Part shown: piece by piece, positions 25,966 through 35,111 of the stretch
Numbering within the stretch: position 1 is the first letter of the stretch
Layout: each line of letters starts with the position of its first letter
DNA from: SZAS-103 sp038234715
GTDB lineage: Bacteria > Pseudomonadota > Gammaproteobacteria > Xanthomonadales > Xanthomonadaceae
Length of the DNA stretch: 64,000 bases
Assembly (NCBI GenBank): GCA_038234715.1
Contig: JBBQTD010000011.1
Coordinates: 6,159-70,158 of the forward strand
Direction: 5' to 3'
Translations under genes and position numbers: made by a program
The notes under the pieces: model-generated
Databases searched by the model: none
What the model was told of the DNA's origin: nothing
Seen by the model: only the letters and a program-made list of their open reading frames with translations

Positions 25966-28166
25966 AATTTTGCGAGCAGCGCGCCCTGCGCCGAAAACGC
26001 AGTCTCGCCGGCCTGCGGCTGCAGCTGCGTGTAATTGCCGTCTTCGCCAAGGGCCCATGCCTGCGTGTTGTCGCGCAGGTAGTTGTCGAGTTCCTCGGCT
26101 TGCACGCGCTCAGCGAGGTCGGTGTGCACGATGGGGAAACAGGTCTCGACCCGTCGCAACAGGTTGCGATCCATCCAGTCGGCGCTGGAGCACCATGTCT
26201 CGGGCGCGTCGTCGTTGGCGAACCAGTACACCCGGCTGTGCTCCAGGAAGCGCCCGACCACCGAGCGCACGAGGATATTATCCGAAAGGCCGGCAACCCC
26301 GGGGCGCAGGCTGCACGCGCCGCGGACGATCAGGTCGATCTTCACTCCGGCCTGCGATGCCTGGTACAGCGCGTCCATGACGCCGACTTCGGTCAGCGCA
26401 TTCATCTTGGCGATGATCCGCGCGGGCTTCCCGGCGCGCGCATGCTTCGCTTCGCGCGCGATCTTCTTCAGCAAGGCCTTGTGCAACGTGAAAGGCGATT
26501 GCAGCAGGCGCTTGAGCTTGATCGCAGGCGCAAGGCCCGACAGTTGCTGGAACAGCAAATGCACGTCTTCGCCAATCCCGATGTCGGACGTCAGAAGTCC
26601 GATGTCGGTGTACGTGCGCGCGGTGCCGGCGTGGTAGTTGCCGGTCGAAAGGTGCACGTAGCGGCGCAGCTTCTTGCGTTCACGGCGCACGATCAGCAGC
26701 ATCTTCGCGTGGGTCTTGTAGCCGACCACGCCGTACACGACCTGGACGCCGGCTTCCTGCAACCGGTCGGCCAGGCGGATGTTCGCCTCCTCGTCGAAGC
26801 GCGCACGCAACTCGACGACGACGGTCACGTCCTTGCCGTTTCTCGCGGCTTCGACCAGGTGCTCCACCATGACCGAGTCGCGGCCAGTGCGGTAAAGCGT
26901 TTGCTTGATCGCCAGAACGCTTGGATCGCGTGCGGCTTCCTTGAGCAGGTCGATCACCGCGGCGAACGAGTCGTAGGGATGGTGCAGCAGCAAGTCGTTC
27001 TTGCGGATCGCGGCGAACATCTCGTCGCCATCCAGGTCGAGCATGCGCGGCCGGAACACCGGAAACTTCAATTCAGGACGGTCGACCAAACCATACAACT
27101 GGCTCGCGCGATTGAGATTCACCGGCCCATCGACGCGGTAGACCACGTTCTCCGGCAGTTCGAAGTTCTTCAGCAACATCTTGACAATCGCGTTCGGGCA
27201 ATCCTTGCTGATCTCAAGTCGCGTTGCACGCAGAAAGCCGCGGCTGGCAAGTTCGCCCTTGAGCGCGTGGGCGAGGTTTTCCATTTCGTCCTCGTCCACG
27301 AGCAGCTCGCTATTGCGCGTGACCCGAAACTGGTAGGCGCCCTTGACCTGCATGCCGGGAAACAATTCGTCCACGAACGCCGCGAGCACAGTGGACAACA
27401 ACACGAAATCGTGTGCACCGCCGGACAGTTCGGGCGGCAGCTGGATCACGCGGGGCAACGAACGCGGAGCCCGGACGATGGCCATGTGCCCCGAGCGACC
27501 GAACGCATCCTTGCCTTCGCGCACGACCACGATGTTGAGCGATTTGTTGAGGATGCGCGGAAACGGGTGTACGGGATCGAGCCCGAGCGGCGACAACACC
27601 GGCAGAATTTCATTGCGGAAGTATTTGCGCAGCCAGCGCCTTTGCGTGGTGCTCCAGGCTTCGCTACCAAGGATGCAGATGCCTGATGTGGCCAGCTCCG
27701 GCAGCAGTACCTGGTTCCAGTGTGCGTATTGCGCCTGGACAAGCTTGCCCGCGCGCTCGTGGATCAGCTTGAGCGCAGTCGCCGGCCCGAGGCCATCGGG
27801 ACCGGTGGTGCCGCCGAATTCGACCTGGTGGTTGATCGCTGCAACGCGTACCTCGAAGAACTCGTCGAGGTTGGTGCACGAGATGCACAGGTAGCGCAGC
27901 CTCTCGAGCAAAGGCACAGACCTGTCGCGCGATTGCGCAAGCACGCGTTCATTGAAGGCAATCTGCGAGAGTTCGCGGTTCAGATACAGCGGCTGCGCGC
28001 TGTCGGGCGGATAGGCGGTCGGCGCCGAACCGGGTTGCAGCGCATCGGTCGGCACCACAGCGGGAAGCGGAGCTGGCGGGGCCGCCGCGATCTCATCGGC
28101 GATCCTTTCCATGGCATCCGGCTTGCGCTTCTTGCGTGGCCTGGATGCGCTTGCAGTGTCGTTCAT
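25953..28166 (-). CDS. ppk1: Polyphosphate kinase 1
   Basis: A 737-residue enzyme making inorganic polyphosphate from ATP. All regions of PPK1 are present: the N domain (YLNRELSQIAFNERVLAQS), the head domain, and two C-terminal catalytic domains. Phosphorylated His is in RRYVHLSTGNYHAGTARTYT; KQTLYRTGRDS, VVELRARFDEEANI, RKKLRRY and IVRGACSLRPGVAGLSDNI are typical. The first 50 residues are a basic, Pro-rich extension (RPRKKRKPD) before the conserved part. The ATG overlaps the stop of phoR by four bases, so the gene is coupled to the phosphate-sensing pair and likely rises in phosphate starvation under PhoB. Confidence 0.95.
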   Translation of the reverse strand: MNDTASASRPRKKRKPDAMERIADEIAAAPPAPLPAVVPTDALQPGSAPTAYPPDSAQPLYLNRELSQIAFNERVLAQSRDRSVPLLERLRYLCISCTNLDEFFEVRVAAINHQVEFGGTTGPDGLGPATALKLIHERAGKLVQAQYAHWNQVLLPELATSGICILGSEAWSTTQRRWLRKYFRNEILPVLSPLGLDPVHPFPRILNKSLNIVVVREGKDAFGRSGHMAIVRAPRSLPRVIQLPPELSGGAHDFVLLSTVLAAFVDELFPGMQVKGAYQFRVTRNSELLVDEDEMENLAHALKGELASRGFLRATRLEISKDCPNAIVKMLLKNFELPENVVYRVDGPVNLNRASQLYGLVDRPELKFPVFRPRMLDLDGDEMFAAIRKNDLLLHHPYDSFAAVIDLLKEAARDPSVLAIKQTLYRTGRDSVMVEHLVEAARNGKDVTVVVELRARFDEEANIRLADRLQEAGVQVVYGVVGYKTHAKMLLIVRRERKKLRRYVHLSTGNYHAGTARTYTDIGLLTSDIGIGEDVHLLFQQLSGLAPAIKLKRLLQSPFTLHKALLKKIAREAKHARAGKPARIIAKMNALTEVGVMDALYQASQAGVKIDLIVRGACSLRPGVAGLSDNILVRSVVGRFLEHSRVYWFANDDAPETWCSSADWMDRNLLRRVETCFPIVHTDLAERVQAEELDNYLRDNTQAWALGEDGNYTQLQPQAGETAFSAQGALLAKLCAS

Positions 28167-29488
28167 GCCATCTCCGTGCCATGGGCGACGCGTGGTTGCA
28201 GACGCGACGCGCTGAAGTGGATCGAAAATACGCTGCCCTGGCCGACTTCGCTCTGGATTTCGAGTCGTGCCTGGTGCAAGGCCAGCACGTGCTTGACGAT
28301 CGACAACCCCAGACCGGTACCGCCTGACTCGCGCGACCGACTTGTCGACACGCGATAGAAGCGTTCGGTGATCCGTGGCAGGTGTTGCGCCGGAATACCG
28401 TAGCCAGTGTCGTGTACCGACAGGACGGCCCCATCTCCGGCGTCGCGCGCGAATCGAATCCGGATGCTGCCACCCGACGGTGTATACCGTACCGCATTGC
28501 TGACCAGGTTCGAGAACGCGCTGTGCAATTCCTTGGTCGACCCGAGCAGGTCGACTCCGGCGACATCCTCGGCGGAGATCTTATGCCGGCCCTGGCTCAG
28601 CGCCTCGCCTTCACGGCACAGCGTTCGCATCAGCGAAGGCATCGACACGGCTTCCTCGGGCAACACTTCCTGCGCTTCGAGCCGCGACAGGGTCAGCAGG
28701 TCCTCGACGATTTGCGCCATGCGTTGCGATTGGCGGCGCATTTCCTCGAGCATCGGCGCCCACTCCGGCATGTCCTCCGGATCGAACAGTTCGAGGTAGC
28801 CATGGATCACGGTCAGCGGCGTGCGCAATTCGTGCGAAACATTCGCGACGAAATCGCGCCGCACCTGTTCGAGGTGCATGAGCTTGCTGATGTCGCGCGC
28901 GACCAGCAGCCACTGCTGGTCGGAATACGGGATCAACCGCAAGTTCAGGCGGATGTTCGGGTCGTGCGGTGCGGGCGCATCGACCATCGGTTCTGCGTGC
29001 AGTCCGGCAGTCATCCACAGCGCAACCGGCAGGGGACGCAGGAGTTCCGCAAGCGGCGTGTCGTTGTCGCGGGGATAGCGCAGCCCGAGCAGGCGGACCG
29101 CGGCTTCGTTGAACCAAGTGACGCGCTGGGTGTTGCGATCGACGATCACCACCGCGTCTGGCAGCACCGCGGCGGCGGTGCGGTACGTGCGCAGCATGTC
29201 GACCAGGCGGCGCTTGCGATTGCGCATATCGTCCTGGCGCTGGTGGAGCAGGCCCTCGGTCTCCGACCACACACTGCGACCGCGCGCTGGCGGCAGGCGA
29301 CGGCGACCGGTCAGGCGTGCAAGCAGGCGCCACAACCTCCAGTAGTGCCAGGCCACCACGCCCATCGACACCAGCGCCAGCGGCAGCCAGATGCGACCGA
29401 TCGCCCAGCCGAGCAGCATCGCGGCGACGTACAACATCAGCAGTTGCACGATCGCGCGCTTCCACGATTCGCCAGGGAACATCGGCAT
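28163..29488 (-). CDS. phoR: Phosphate regulon sensor histidine kinase PhoR
   Basis: A 441-residue membrane kinase. Two close N-terminal helices (AIVQLLMLYVAAMLLGWAIG and IWLPLALVSMGVVAWHYW) and no large periplasmic loop match PhoR, which senses phosphate through the Pst/PhoU complex. A PAS domain (about 100-200: VLPDAVVIVDRNTQRVTWFN) precedes the kinase core: H box FVANVSHELRTPLTVIHGYL, N box AFSNLVSNAVRYTP, G1 VHDTGYGIP, and GGTGLGLSIVKHV. ATG at 29488 (or 29482) lies 16 bases after the phoB stop; the open frame above is inside phoB. Its end overlaps ppk1. Confidence 0.93.
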   Translation of the reverse strand: MPMFPGESWKRAIVQLLMLYVAAMLLGWAIGRIWLPLALVSMGVVAWHYWRLWRLLARLTGRRRLPPARGRSVWSETEGLLHQRQDDMRNRKRRLVDMLRTYRTAAAVLPDAVVIVDRNTQRVTWFNEAAVRLLGLRYPRDNDTPLAELLRPLPVALWMTAGLHAEPMVDAPAPHDPNIRLNLRLIPYSDQQWLLVARDISKLMHLEQVRRDFVANVSHELRTPLTVIHGYLELFDPEDMPEWAPMLEEMRRQSQRMAQIVEDLLTLSRLEAQEVLPEEAVSMPSLMRTLCREGEALSQGRHKISAEDVAGVDLLGSTKELHSAFSNLVSNAVRYTPSGGSIRIRFARDAGDGAVLSVHDTGYGIPAQHLPRITERFYRVSTSRSRESGGTGLGLSIVKHVLALHQARLEIQSEVGQGSVFSIHFSASRLQPRVAHGTEMA

Positions 29489-29504
29489 CGTCAGGCTGCC
29501 ATTT

Positions 29505-30194
29505 TCAGTGCGCTGTCGAGAAGCGATAGCCCGAGCCGCGCACGGTCTGCACGAGGTTCTCGAGGCGGTATGGTTCGAGAGTCTTGCGCAGGCGCCGGAT
29601 GTGCACGTCGACGGTGCGCTCCTCGACGTACACGTTGCCGCCCCAGACATGGTCCAGCAACTGGGTGCGCGAATACACGCGTTCGGCATGGGTCATGAAG
29701 AAATGCAGCAGCCGGTACTCGGTGGGGCCGATGTGGATCGGCACGTCGCCGGCGAACACGCGATGTGCGGCGCCATCGATACGCAGTCCGCCAATGCCGA
29801 CGCTGCCGTCTTCGTCGTCGTCGCGCGAGCGGCGCATGACCGCGCGGATGCGCGCCAGCAGTTCGCGAGCCGAGAAAGGCTTGACGACATAGTCGTCGAC
29901 GCCGGAATCCAAGCCACTGATCCGGTCGTTTTCCTCGCCACGCGCGGTGAGCATGATGATCGGCACCTCGCGTGTGTTGTCTTCCTTGCGCCATCGGCGC
30001 GCGAGTTCGATGCCACTGGTGCCCGGTAGCATCCAGTCCAGCAGGATCAGGTCGGGTACGCGGTCGGCAATCGCGGATTGCGCCTCGCGCGCATCACCGG
30101 CGTGCACGGGTTCGTAGTCGCCCTTGCGCAAGGCGAAGGCAACCATGTCGCGAATTGCAGGTTCGTCGTCGACGATCAGGATGCGTTTGTTCAC
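29505..30194 (-). CDS. phoB: Phosphate regulon response regulator PhoB
   Basis: A 229-residue OmpR/PhoB-family regulator. The receiver domain has the acid pair in ILIVDDEP, the phosphoacceptor in LILLDWMLPGTSG (about Asp53), Thr in IIMLTARGEE and Lys in DYVVKPFSARELLARI. The winged-helix domain follows (VPIHIGPTEYRLLHFFMTH; VYVEERTVDVHIRRLRKTLE; VQTVRGSGYRFS). It starts with GTG at 30194, with GAGG about 8 bases upstream. A convincing Pho box lies 36 bases upstream, so it autoregulates. It heads the phoB-phoR-ppk1-ppx unit. Confidence 0.95.
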   Translation of the reverse strand: MNKRILIVDDEPAIRDMVAFALRKGDYEPVHAGDAREAQSAIADRVPDLILLDWMLPGTSGIELARRWRKEDNTREVPIIMLTARGEENDRISGLDSGVDDYVVKPFSARELLARIRAVMRRSRDDDEDGSVGIGGLRIDGAAHRVFAGDVPIHIGPTEYRLLHFFMTHAERVYSRTQLLDHVWGGNVYVEERTVDVHIRRLRKTLEPYRLENLVQTVRGSGYRFSTAH

Positions 30195-30229
30195 GCGACA
30201 CCTCAGTGAATGTGGCCGCGTACGAGTAG

Positions 30230-30247
30230 ATAACAGTTTTATGACCC
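30230..30247 (-). promoter_or_regulatory. Pho box upstream of phoB
   Basis: On the minus strand, GGGTCATAAAACTGTTAT matches the PhoB site consensus of two 7-base half-sites around an A-rich 4-base spacer (consensus CTGTCAT-AAAW-CTGTCAT, from established knowledge). It lies 36-53 bases before the phoB GTG, the right place for autoactivation of the phosphate operon. Confidence 0.82.
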
Positions 30248-30400
30248 TGATGTTACCAACCTTCGCCCACTGTCCGCGATGCTCAAGTTGGCGACGTCCA
30301 GGTGCGCAGAATGTCCATCCCAGGGCGACCCAGAGGTGGTTCTGTCCCTCGCATGGCCGGGTCAGCCGCGGTGGCTACCAGCCGGTCGCTGCAAGCGGGC

Positions 30401-32053
30401 TTAGCGCAGGGCGGACTGGCGCGCGAAGTGCTGTTTCTTGTCGATGTCGCCGGGGTGGATGCCCTGTTTGCGCATTTCCAGCACCACCGGGGTCATGTCG
30501 GCAATGCGCGCTTCAACCCGTGCGCGCTGGTAGTAGTCAAGGTTGGCGCTGCGCTTGAGTTCTTCGAGCTGGTTCAGCGCATCCTCGGCGCGGCCGTTCA
30601 GGAATGCCGCCATCGCATACGCTTCGCCGGTGCGACCGGTATCGCCTGCCAATTCGCAGGCGCGTGCAAAATTCTGCTGGAACTCGGGATCGTCGTCACC
30701 CTCTGCCGCCAGGGGACGCAGGACCGTTTGTGCGCGACGTCCGGCTTCGACGGTTCCCATCTCTCCGAGCGTAATTGCATAGCTCAGGATGACCGCACGA
30801 TTGCCGGGCATCCGTTCCAGGATGCGATCGTAGGACGCCATCGCGGGCTGGCGGTGGTCCGTCAGGAACTGCGCCTTGGCGATCGCCAGTTCGATCCAGT
30901 AGGCCTCCGGATGGCGTTGCGAAAGTTCCTGGAGTTCGGCAAGCGCTGCGCCGGATTCGCCATGGTCGAGCATCGCGAGCGCAAGCCCATAGCGCTGCGC
31001 ATCGCCGAATGCGCGCGGGTGGTTGTCGCGCATCCGGTGGTATTCGCCGATTGCCGCGCTGCTGCTTTCAGCGCTGAGCACGCGCAGGCGTTCTTGCGCC
31101 CAGCTGAAATCCCTGCCATGCGGGATTGCGGCGGCCGCCGAGATGTTGTGTGCGCTGAGGTTGGCCGGCATCAACAAGCTGTCCGGTGCGTTGCCAATTC
31201 CAGTCGGCAAGGTCGTATCGGGCTTGCTCTGGATCTGGTGGGCGCGCTCGAGCGCATCGCTGATGCGGGTGCTGGTCACCGGATGGTCGAGCAGGAAGTC
31301 GGGTGCCTTGTAGGGCCCATAACCTTCGTTGCTCCGATTGGCCGCCTGCATGCGGCCGAAGAAGCTTGCCATCGCGAGGGGATCGTAGCCCGCGCGCGCC
31401 ATCGTCTGGATTCCGAAGTGGTCGGCCTCGGTTTCGTTGTCGCGCGTGAAACTGATCTGCTGCTGCGCGATGAGCCCGAGTCCCGATGCGATCGCGGCCT
31501 CGGTCGCGTTGCTTGAGGATGTCGAGTTCGATCGCGACGCGACGATGATGGCTGCGAGCATCGCAAGCGCGATCGGAACCGTCTCCTTCTTCTGGCTCTC
31601 CACCGCGCGGAGCACGTGGTTTTGGGTCACGTGGGCTATTTCGTGCGACATCACGCCGGCGAGTTCGTCTTCACTGGCCGTGGTCATGATCAGGCCCGCG
31701 TTGACCGCGATGTAGCCGCCGAGGGTTGCAAATGCGTTGATTTCCCGCGAATTGACCAAGAAGAAATGAAATTCCTGCGATGGCCGGTTGCTGTGTGCCC
31801 CCAGGCGATCGCCCACGCCCTGCAGCCAGTCCTCGAGCAGCGGATCTTCGAGTACATAGCCCAGCCGGCGCAATTCGCGAAACGTGAGCTCGCCGTATTC
31901 CTTCTGCTGTTCGGGACTGATGGCTTGTCCGGCGGACGATCCGATGTCGGGCAGGGTGGAATCATTCATGGCGAACGCCGGCGTGGCGCAGCCGAGCGCG
32001 AGAGTGGTGGCACAAGTCAGCAGCACGATGGCCAGCGGGGCGCGACGCAGCAT
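30401..32053 (-). CDS. Periplasmic M48 metalloprotease with TPR repeats (BepA-like)
   Basis: A 550-residue envelope protease/chaperone. A signal peptide (AIVLLTCATTLALGC) with a possible lipoprotein Cys (ALGCATPAFA) is followed by the M48 domain: INAFATLGGYIAVNAGLI, zinc motif VMSHEIAHVTQNHVL, and third ligand TRDNETEADHFG. The C-terminal half (about 310-530) is helical repeat, TPR-like (RYGLALAMLDHGESGAALAE; YWIELAIAKAQFLTDHRQPA). This layout is that of BepA (YfgC), which helps assemble or degrade LptD and other outer-membrane proteins. ATG at 32053 has AGGA upstream; the frame is open further to 32230. It is divergent from the glutaredoxin gene. Confidence 0.9.
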   Translation of the reverse strand: MLRRAPLAIVLLTCATTLALGCATPAFAMNDSTLPDIGSSAGQAISPEQQKEYGELTFRELRRLGYVLEDPLLEDWLQGVGDRLGAHSNRPSQEFHFFLVNSREINAFATLGGYIAVNAGLIMTTASEDELAGVMSHEIAHVTQNHVLRAVESQKKETVPIALAMLAAIIVASRSNSTSSSNATEAAIASGLGLIAQQQISFTRDNETEADHFGIQTMARAGYDPLAMASFFGRMQAANRSNEGYGPYKAPDFLLDHPVTSTRISDALERAHQIQSKPDTTLPTGIGNAPDSLLMPANLSAHNISAAAAIPHGRDFSWAQERLRVLSAESSSAAIGEYHRMRDNHPRAFGDAQRYGLALAMLDHGESGAALAELQELSQRHPEAYWIELAIAKAQFLTDHRQPAMASYDRILERMPGNRAVILSYAITLGEMGTVEAGRRAQTVLRPLAAEGDDDPEFQQNFARACELAGDTGRTGEAYAMAAFLNGRAEDALNQLEELKRSANLDYYQRARVEARIADMTPVVLEMRKQGIHPGDIDKKQHFARQSALR

Positions 32054-32207
32054 GGTTCGTCCTGCAATGAGTGTCGACGTTGGCAGCATGACCCAGAACG
32101 ACCGGCTGGCGCGTGAACCGCCTGTTAAGCCAAACCGCCGTGTCCTGTCTGGAAATCGCGCCGGCCTGCCTGCATAGTGGACAGGTACAGAGCGCTGGAG
32201 TTCCGCA

Positions 32208-32498
32208 ATGTCCGAAACACCCGTCATCACGATCTACAGCAGCGGGTACTGCCCGTATTGCGTTGCAGCCAAGAATTTCCTGAAGACCCGCGGCCACGCA
32301 TGGACGGAGCTGCGCATTGATTCCGATCCGGCCAACCGCACCGCGATGGCGGCCCGCACCAACCGCACGAGCGTGCCGCAGATCTTCATCGGCCAGGCCC
32401 ACGTCGGCGGTTTCGACGAACTTGTCGCGCTGGAACGCCACGGAGGCCTGCAGCCATTGCTCGAAAGCGCGGCGCAAGACGTGGAGTCGGGGTCGTGA
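32208..32498 (+). CDS. grxC: Glutaredoxin 3
   Basis: A 96-residue glutathione-dependent disulphide reductase. The active site is SGYCPYCVAAKNFL, the glutathione-binding loop TNRTSVPQIFIGQ with the cis-Pro, and the final HVGGFDELVALE motif is standard. GGAG lies about 8 bases before the ATG. The TGA stop overlaps the GTG of the next gene, so the two are coupled. Confidence 0.93.
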   Translation: MSETPVITIYSSGYCPYCVAAKNFLKTRGHAWTELRIDSDPANRTAMAARTNRTSVPQIFIGQAHVGGFDELVALERHGGLQPLLESAAQDVESGS

Positions 32499-32902
32499 GC
32501 GCTGACCATCGTGCCGGCAGTGAAGCGGATCGCGTCGCGGAGTTCACCGCATTCCGCCAGCGCATGAACGAACGCATCCTCGGGGAAGACAACCAGGTCA
32601 TCCGGCGCTTCTTCGCGCTCGACACGCAGACCTACAAGCCCGGTGCACTCGACGAGAAAACCAAGGAGCTGCTTGGCCTCGTCGCATCGATGGTGCTGCG
32701 CTGCGACGACTGCATCAGCTACCACATCGCTCAATGCAAGCAGGCAGGCGTCAATCGAGCGGAACTCTTCGAGACGTTCAGCGTTGCATTGGTGGTCGGT
32801 GGGAGCATCGTGATTCCACACTTGCGCCGCGGCGTGGATTTACTTGATCGGCTTGAATCCACCGGGGATACGTCGGAAGTAGCCAGGCACGCCCACGACT
32901 GA
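32495..32902 (+). CDS. AhpD-like / carboxymuconolactone decarboxylase family protein
   Basis: A 135-residue helical protein. The motif RCDDCISYHIAQCKQAGV has the CxxC plus His of AhpD-type alkylhydroperoxidases; the surroundings (ELLGLVASMVL; ELFETFSVALVVGGS) match the family. It probably exchanges thiols to reduce peroxides. It starts at GTG 32495, overlapping grxC by four bases, so glutaredoxin could supply its electrons (inference from context). Confidence 0.87.
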   Translation: MSADHRAGSEADRVAEFTAFRQRMNERILGEDNQVIRRFFALDTQTYKPGALDEKTKELLGLVASMVLRCDDCISYHIAQCKQAGVNRAELFETFSVALVVGGSIVIPHLRRGVDLLDRLESTGDTSEVARHAHD

Positions 32903-33022
32903 TTGCTGGATGCAAGCCCCGATCACAAGACCCGATCAGAACCATTCCCGGCGTGATTGGCTCCAAGTTACGCCTTGCGTCCGCGTCGGGAGAGAGAGAT
33001 CCGCGGAGGCGACGTCAAGCGA

Positions 33023-34849
33023 CTACCTTTCGTACGCCCCCCGGTCGATCGCCGCGCCGATGATGCGCGCATTCCCGACGAAGTCATGCAACCCTTCCAC
33101 TGCAAGTCCCTGGTTGCCGCCGCTGTCGATGCCAGGCGAACCGGTAGCAAGGTCCAGGTCGAGGTCCTGCGCCGTGGTGCTGGTGAATAGCGGATTGGCG
33201 AAAAGACCATTGATCTCGCCAGCGCTTGCCGTCTTGAACGCGGCGAAGGTCGCGAGGGTCCTGTTGTTCCAGACCCACTGCGCGCCAGTCGCGCCTGTGG
33301 CCGTGTAGTAAATGTTGCGATCGAGCCTCGCCGGCGACGTGGCCGAGTTGACGAAGCTGTTGACCAGCAGTCCCTGCGCACTGGCGTAGAGGATGTTGTT
33401 CATGAAGACGTTGTTGGTCGCGTGCCACTGGATCTGGAACTCGCCGCTACCCGACCCGGTGGTGTCATTCTCGTACAGGGTGTTGTTGACGATCGTGCAG
33501 TGGTCGGTGCCCCCTACCGTGTTGGCGTATCCGCCGATCGAGATGCCGGTGACATAGCTGAACGTCACCAGGTTGTTGCGTGCGGTCACGTAGCTGGTGG
33601 TGCGTGTGAGGTGTTCGCTGGCGAGTTCGATGCCCAGGTCGGCGTGGTCGACCATGTTGCGCTCGATTGTGATCCGCGTGCCGCCATCAACATAGATTCC
33701 ATCCGCGCCCGGCTGGTTGTTGTAAGACGGGTTGGAAGTCGAGGTGATGTTGTAGACGCTGTTGTCGGCGATCCAGCCATAGCGGGCCTGGTCGAGCGCC
33801 ACGGTCGGTGCCGTCTGCTCGAAGCCGATCGCGACGATGCCGATGTTGTTGTCATCGTGCACCTTGTTGTTGGTGACCTGCCAGTGGGTGACATTGCCGT
33901 TCACCGTCAGCGTTTCGCTATAGCCCGTCACCATGTGGTCGAGCTCGTTGCCATCCACGATCAGGTTGCTGATCGGTGCCGTGGCCGAACCGTAGACCGC
34001 CATCCCGAATGCATCGCCAGACGTCGTCGGCACGGTGGTGACGATGTCGTGGATGTGGTTGTTGCGAATCTCGATATGGTCGCCCGAGCCGTAGACAAAA
34101 ATGCCAAGGGGGACCAGTGCCGCATAGCTCGACCTGTAATTGCGGATCTCGAATCCCATCACACGCACGTAGTTCGTGTTGAACAGGGTGAACAGGCCCT
34201 GCTCGCCGCCATTGCCGATCGCAAGGCCAGTGCCATCGACGATCGCGATTTCTCCCGGCGCTGATTCCACCGTGATGAAGCCAGCCGATGCGGAACCTGA
34301 GCGGGTGATGGTCACCGTCTTGTTGTAGACACCGGCGTGCACCAGCACCGTGGCGCCGGCCGGAACCGTATCCACCGCATGCTGGATCGTCAGCCATGGC
34401 GCGGCGCTGCTGCCGACGCTCGGGTCGCTGCCGTTGGTGGCGACGTGGTAGGTCGGACCGGAATACTTCGATGCATTGATGTTGGCCGTTGCCGTGCCGG
34501 AAACGACAGGGTTTGCGATAGCCACCGCTTCGACCGTCACGCTGATCGGGGCGGCGACATCCGCCGGGGCGAAGTACAGGCCCGATGTGGAAATGGTGCC
34601 AATGGACGGCGCGCCTCCCGGAACGCCGTTGACCAGCCACGTGACTCCTGTGCCGGTCAATCCCGATACAGTCGCGGTGTACTGCACGCGGCCATTCGCG
34701 GCGCTGGTGATCGCCACAGGCTGCACCAGCACGCTGGCCGCCGCTTCCGGCTGCTCCGCCAACGCTGGCGCCAGGCATGGAAGGATCGCCGCCAGCAGCA
34801 GCAAGCCAGCGTTGCCAGCTGCGCCGCGCAACAAAATTGTTGTCTTCAT
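33023..34849 (-). CDS. Secreted right-handed parallel beta-helix protein with N-terminal Ig-like domain
   Basis: A 608-residue exported protein. After a signal peptide (LLLLAAILPCLAPALA), residues about 35-120 form a BIG2-like immunoglobulin fold (VTWLVNGVPGG; GTISTSGLYFAPADVAAPIS). Then comes a long beta-helix: YHVATNGSDPSVGSSAAPWL and TIQHAVDTVPAGATVLVHAG, followed by repeats with Asn and hydrophobic ladders (IEIRNNHIHDI, WQVTNNKVHDDNNIGIVAIG, ITIERNMVDHADLGIELASE). The helix fold is typical of polysaccharide lyases and adhesins; no catalytic set can be pointed to. ATG at 34849 has GGGG at a good distance; the frame opens at 35047. It converges on the AhpD-like gene and is divergent from the dehydrogenase. 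Confidence 0.85.
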   Translation of the reverse strand: MKTTILLRGAAGNAGLLLLAAILPCLAPALAEQPEAAASVLVQPVAITSAANGRVQYTATVSGLTGTGVTWLVNGVPGGAPSIGTISTSGLYFAPADVAAPISVTVEAVAIANPVVSGTATANINASKYSGPTYHVATNGSDPSVGSSAAPWLTIQHAVDTVPAGATVLVHAGVYNKTVTITRSGSASAGFITVESAPGEIAIVDGTGLAIGNGGEQGLFTLFNTNYVRVMGFEIRNYRSSYAALVPLGIFVYGSGDHIEIRNNHIHDIVTTVPTTSGDAFGMAVYGSATAPISNLIVDGNELDHMVTGYSETLTVNGNVTHWQVTNNKVHDDNNIGIVAIGFEQTAPTVALDQARYGWIADNSVYNITSTSNPSYNNQPGADGIYVDGGTRITIERNMVDHADLGIELASEHLTRTTSYVTARNNLVTFSYVTGISIGGYANTVGGTDHCTIVNNTLYENDTTGSGSGEFQIQWHATNNVFMNNILYASAQGLLVNSFVNSATSPARLDRNIYYTATGATGAQWVWNNRTLATFAAFKTASAGEINGLFANPLFTSTTAQDLDLDLATGSPGIDSGGNQGLAVEGLHDFVGNARIIGAAIDRGAYER

Positions 34850-35111
34850 GCGCATTTCCCCTTCTACGCCCGGCCCAACATGCGCCACCGGTTGGCCCGC
34901 AACTGTGACGCAATCGTCGAAAGGGCCGGCACTGCTACTGCCCGCACCCGAACTGCCCGGACTACAGCATATTCCGGTCTGCCGTCCCGCGGGCAAACGT
35001 GCGAAACGACGCGGCGGTCCGCAACCGAGACGGCGCCAATTGGGCATCTGGCATAATTCGGATCATCGCGGTTGCCATTCGGACTACCGCCCTGCAAGAA
35101 GACCACGACTC

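Noticed and set aside
26100..27686. Plus-strand ORF of 528 codons opposite ppk1
   Set aside because: It is fully antisense to a strongly conserved enzyme and has no recognisable domain.
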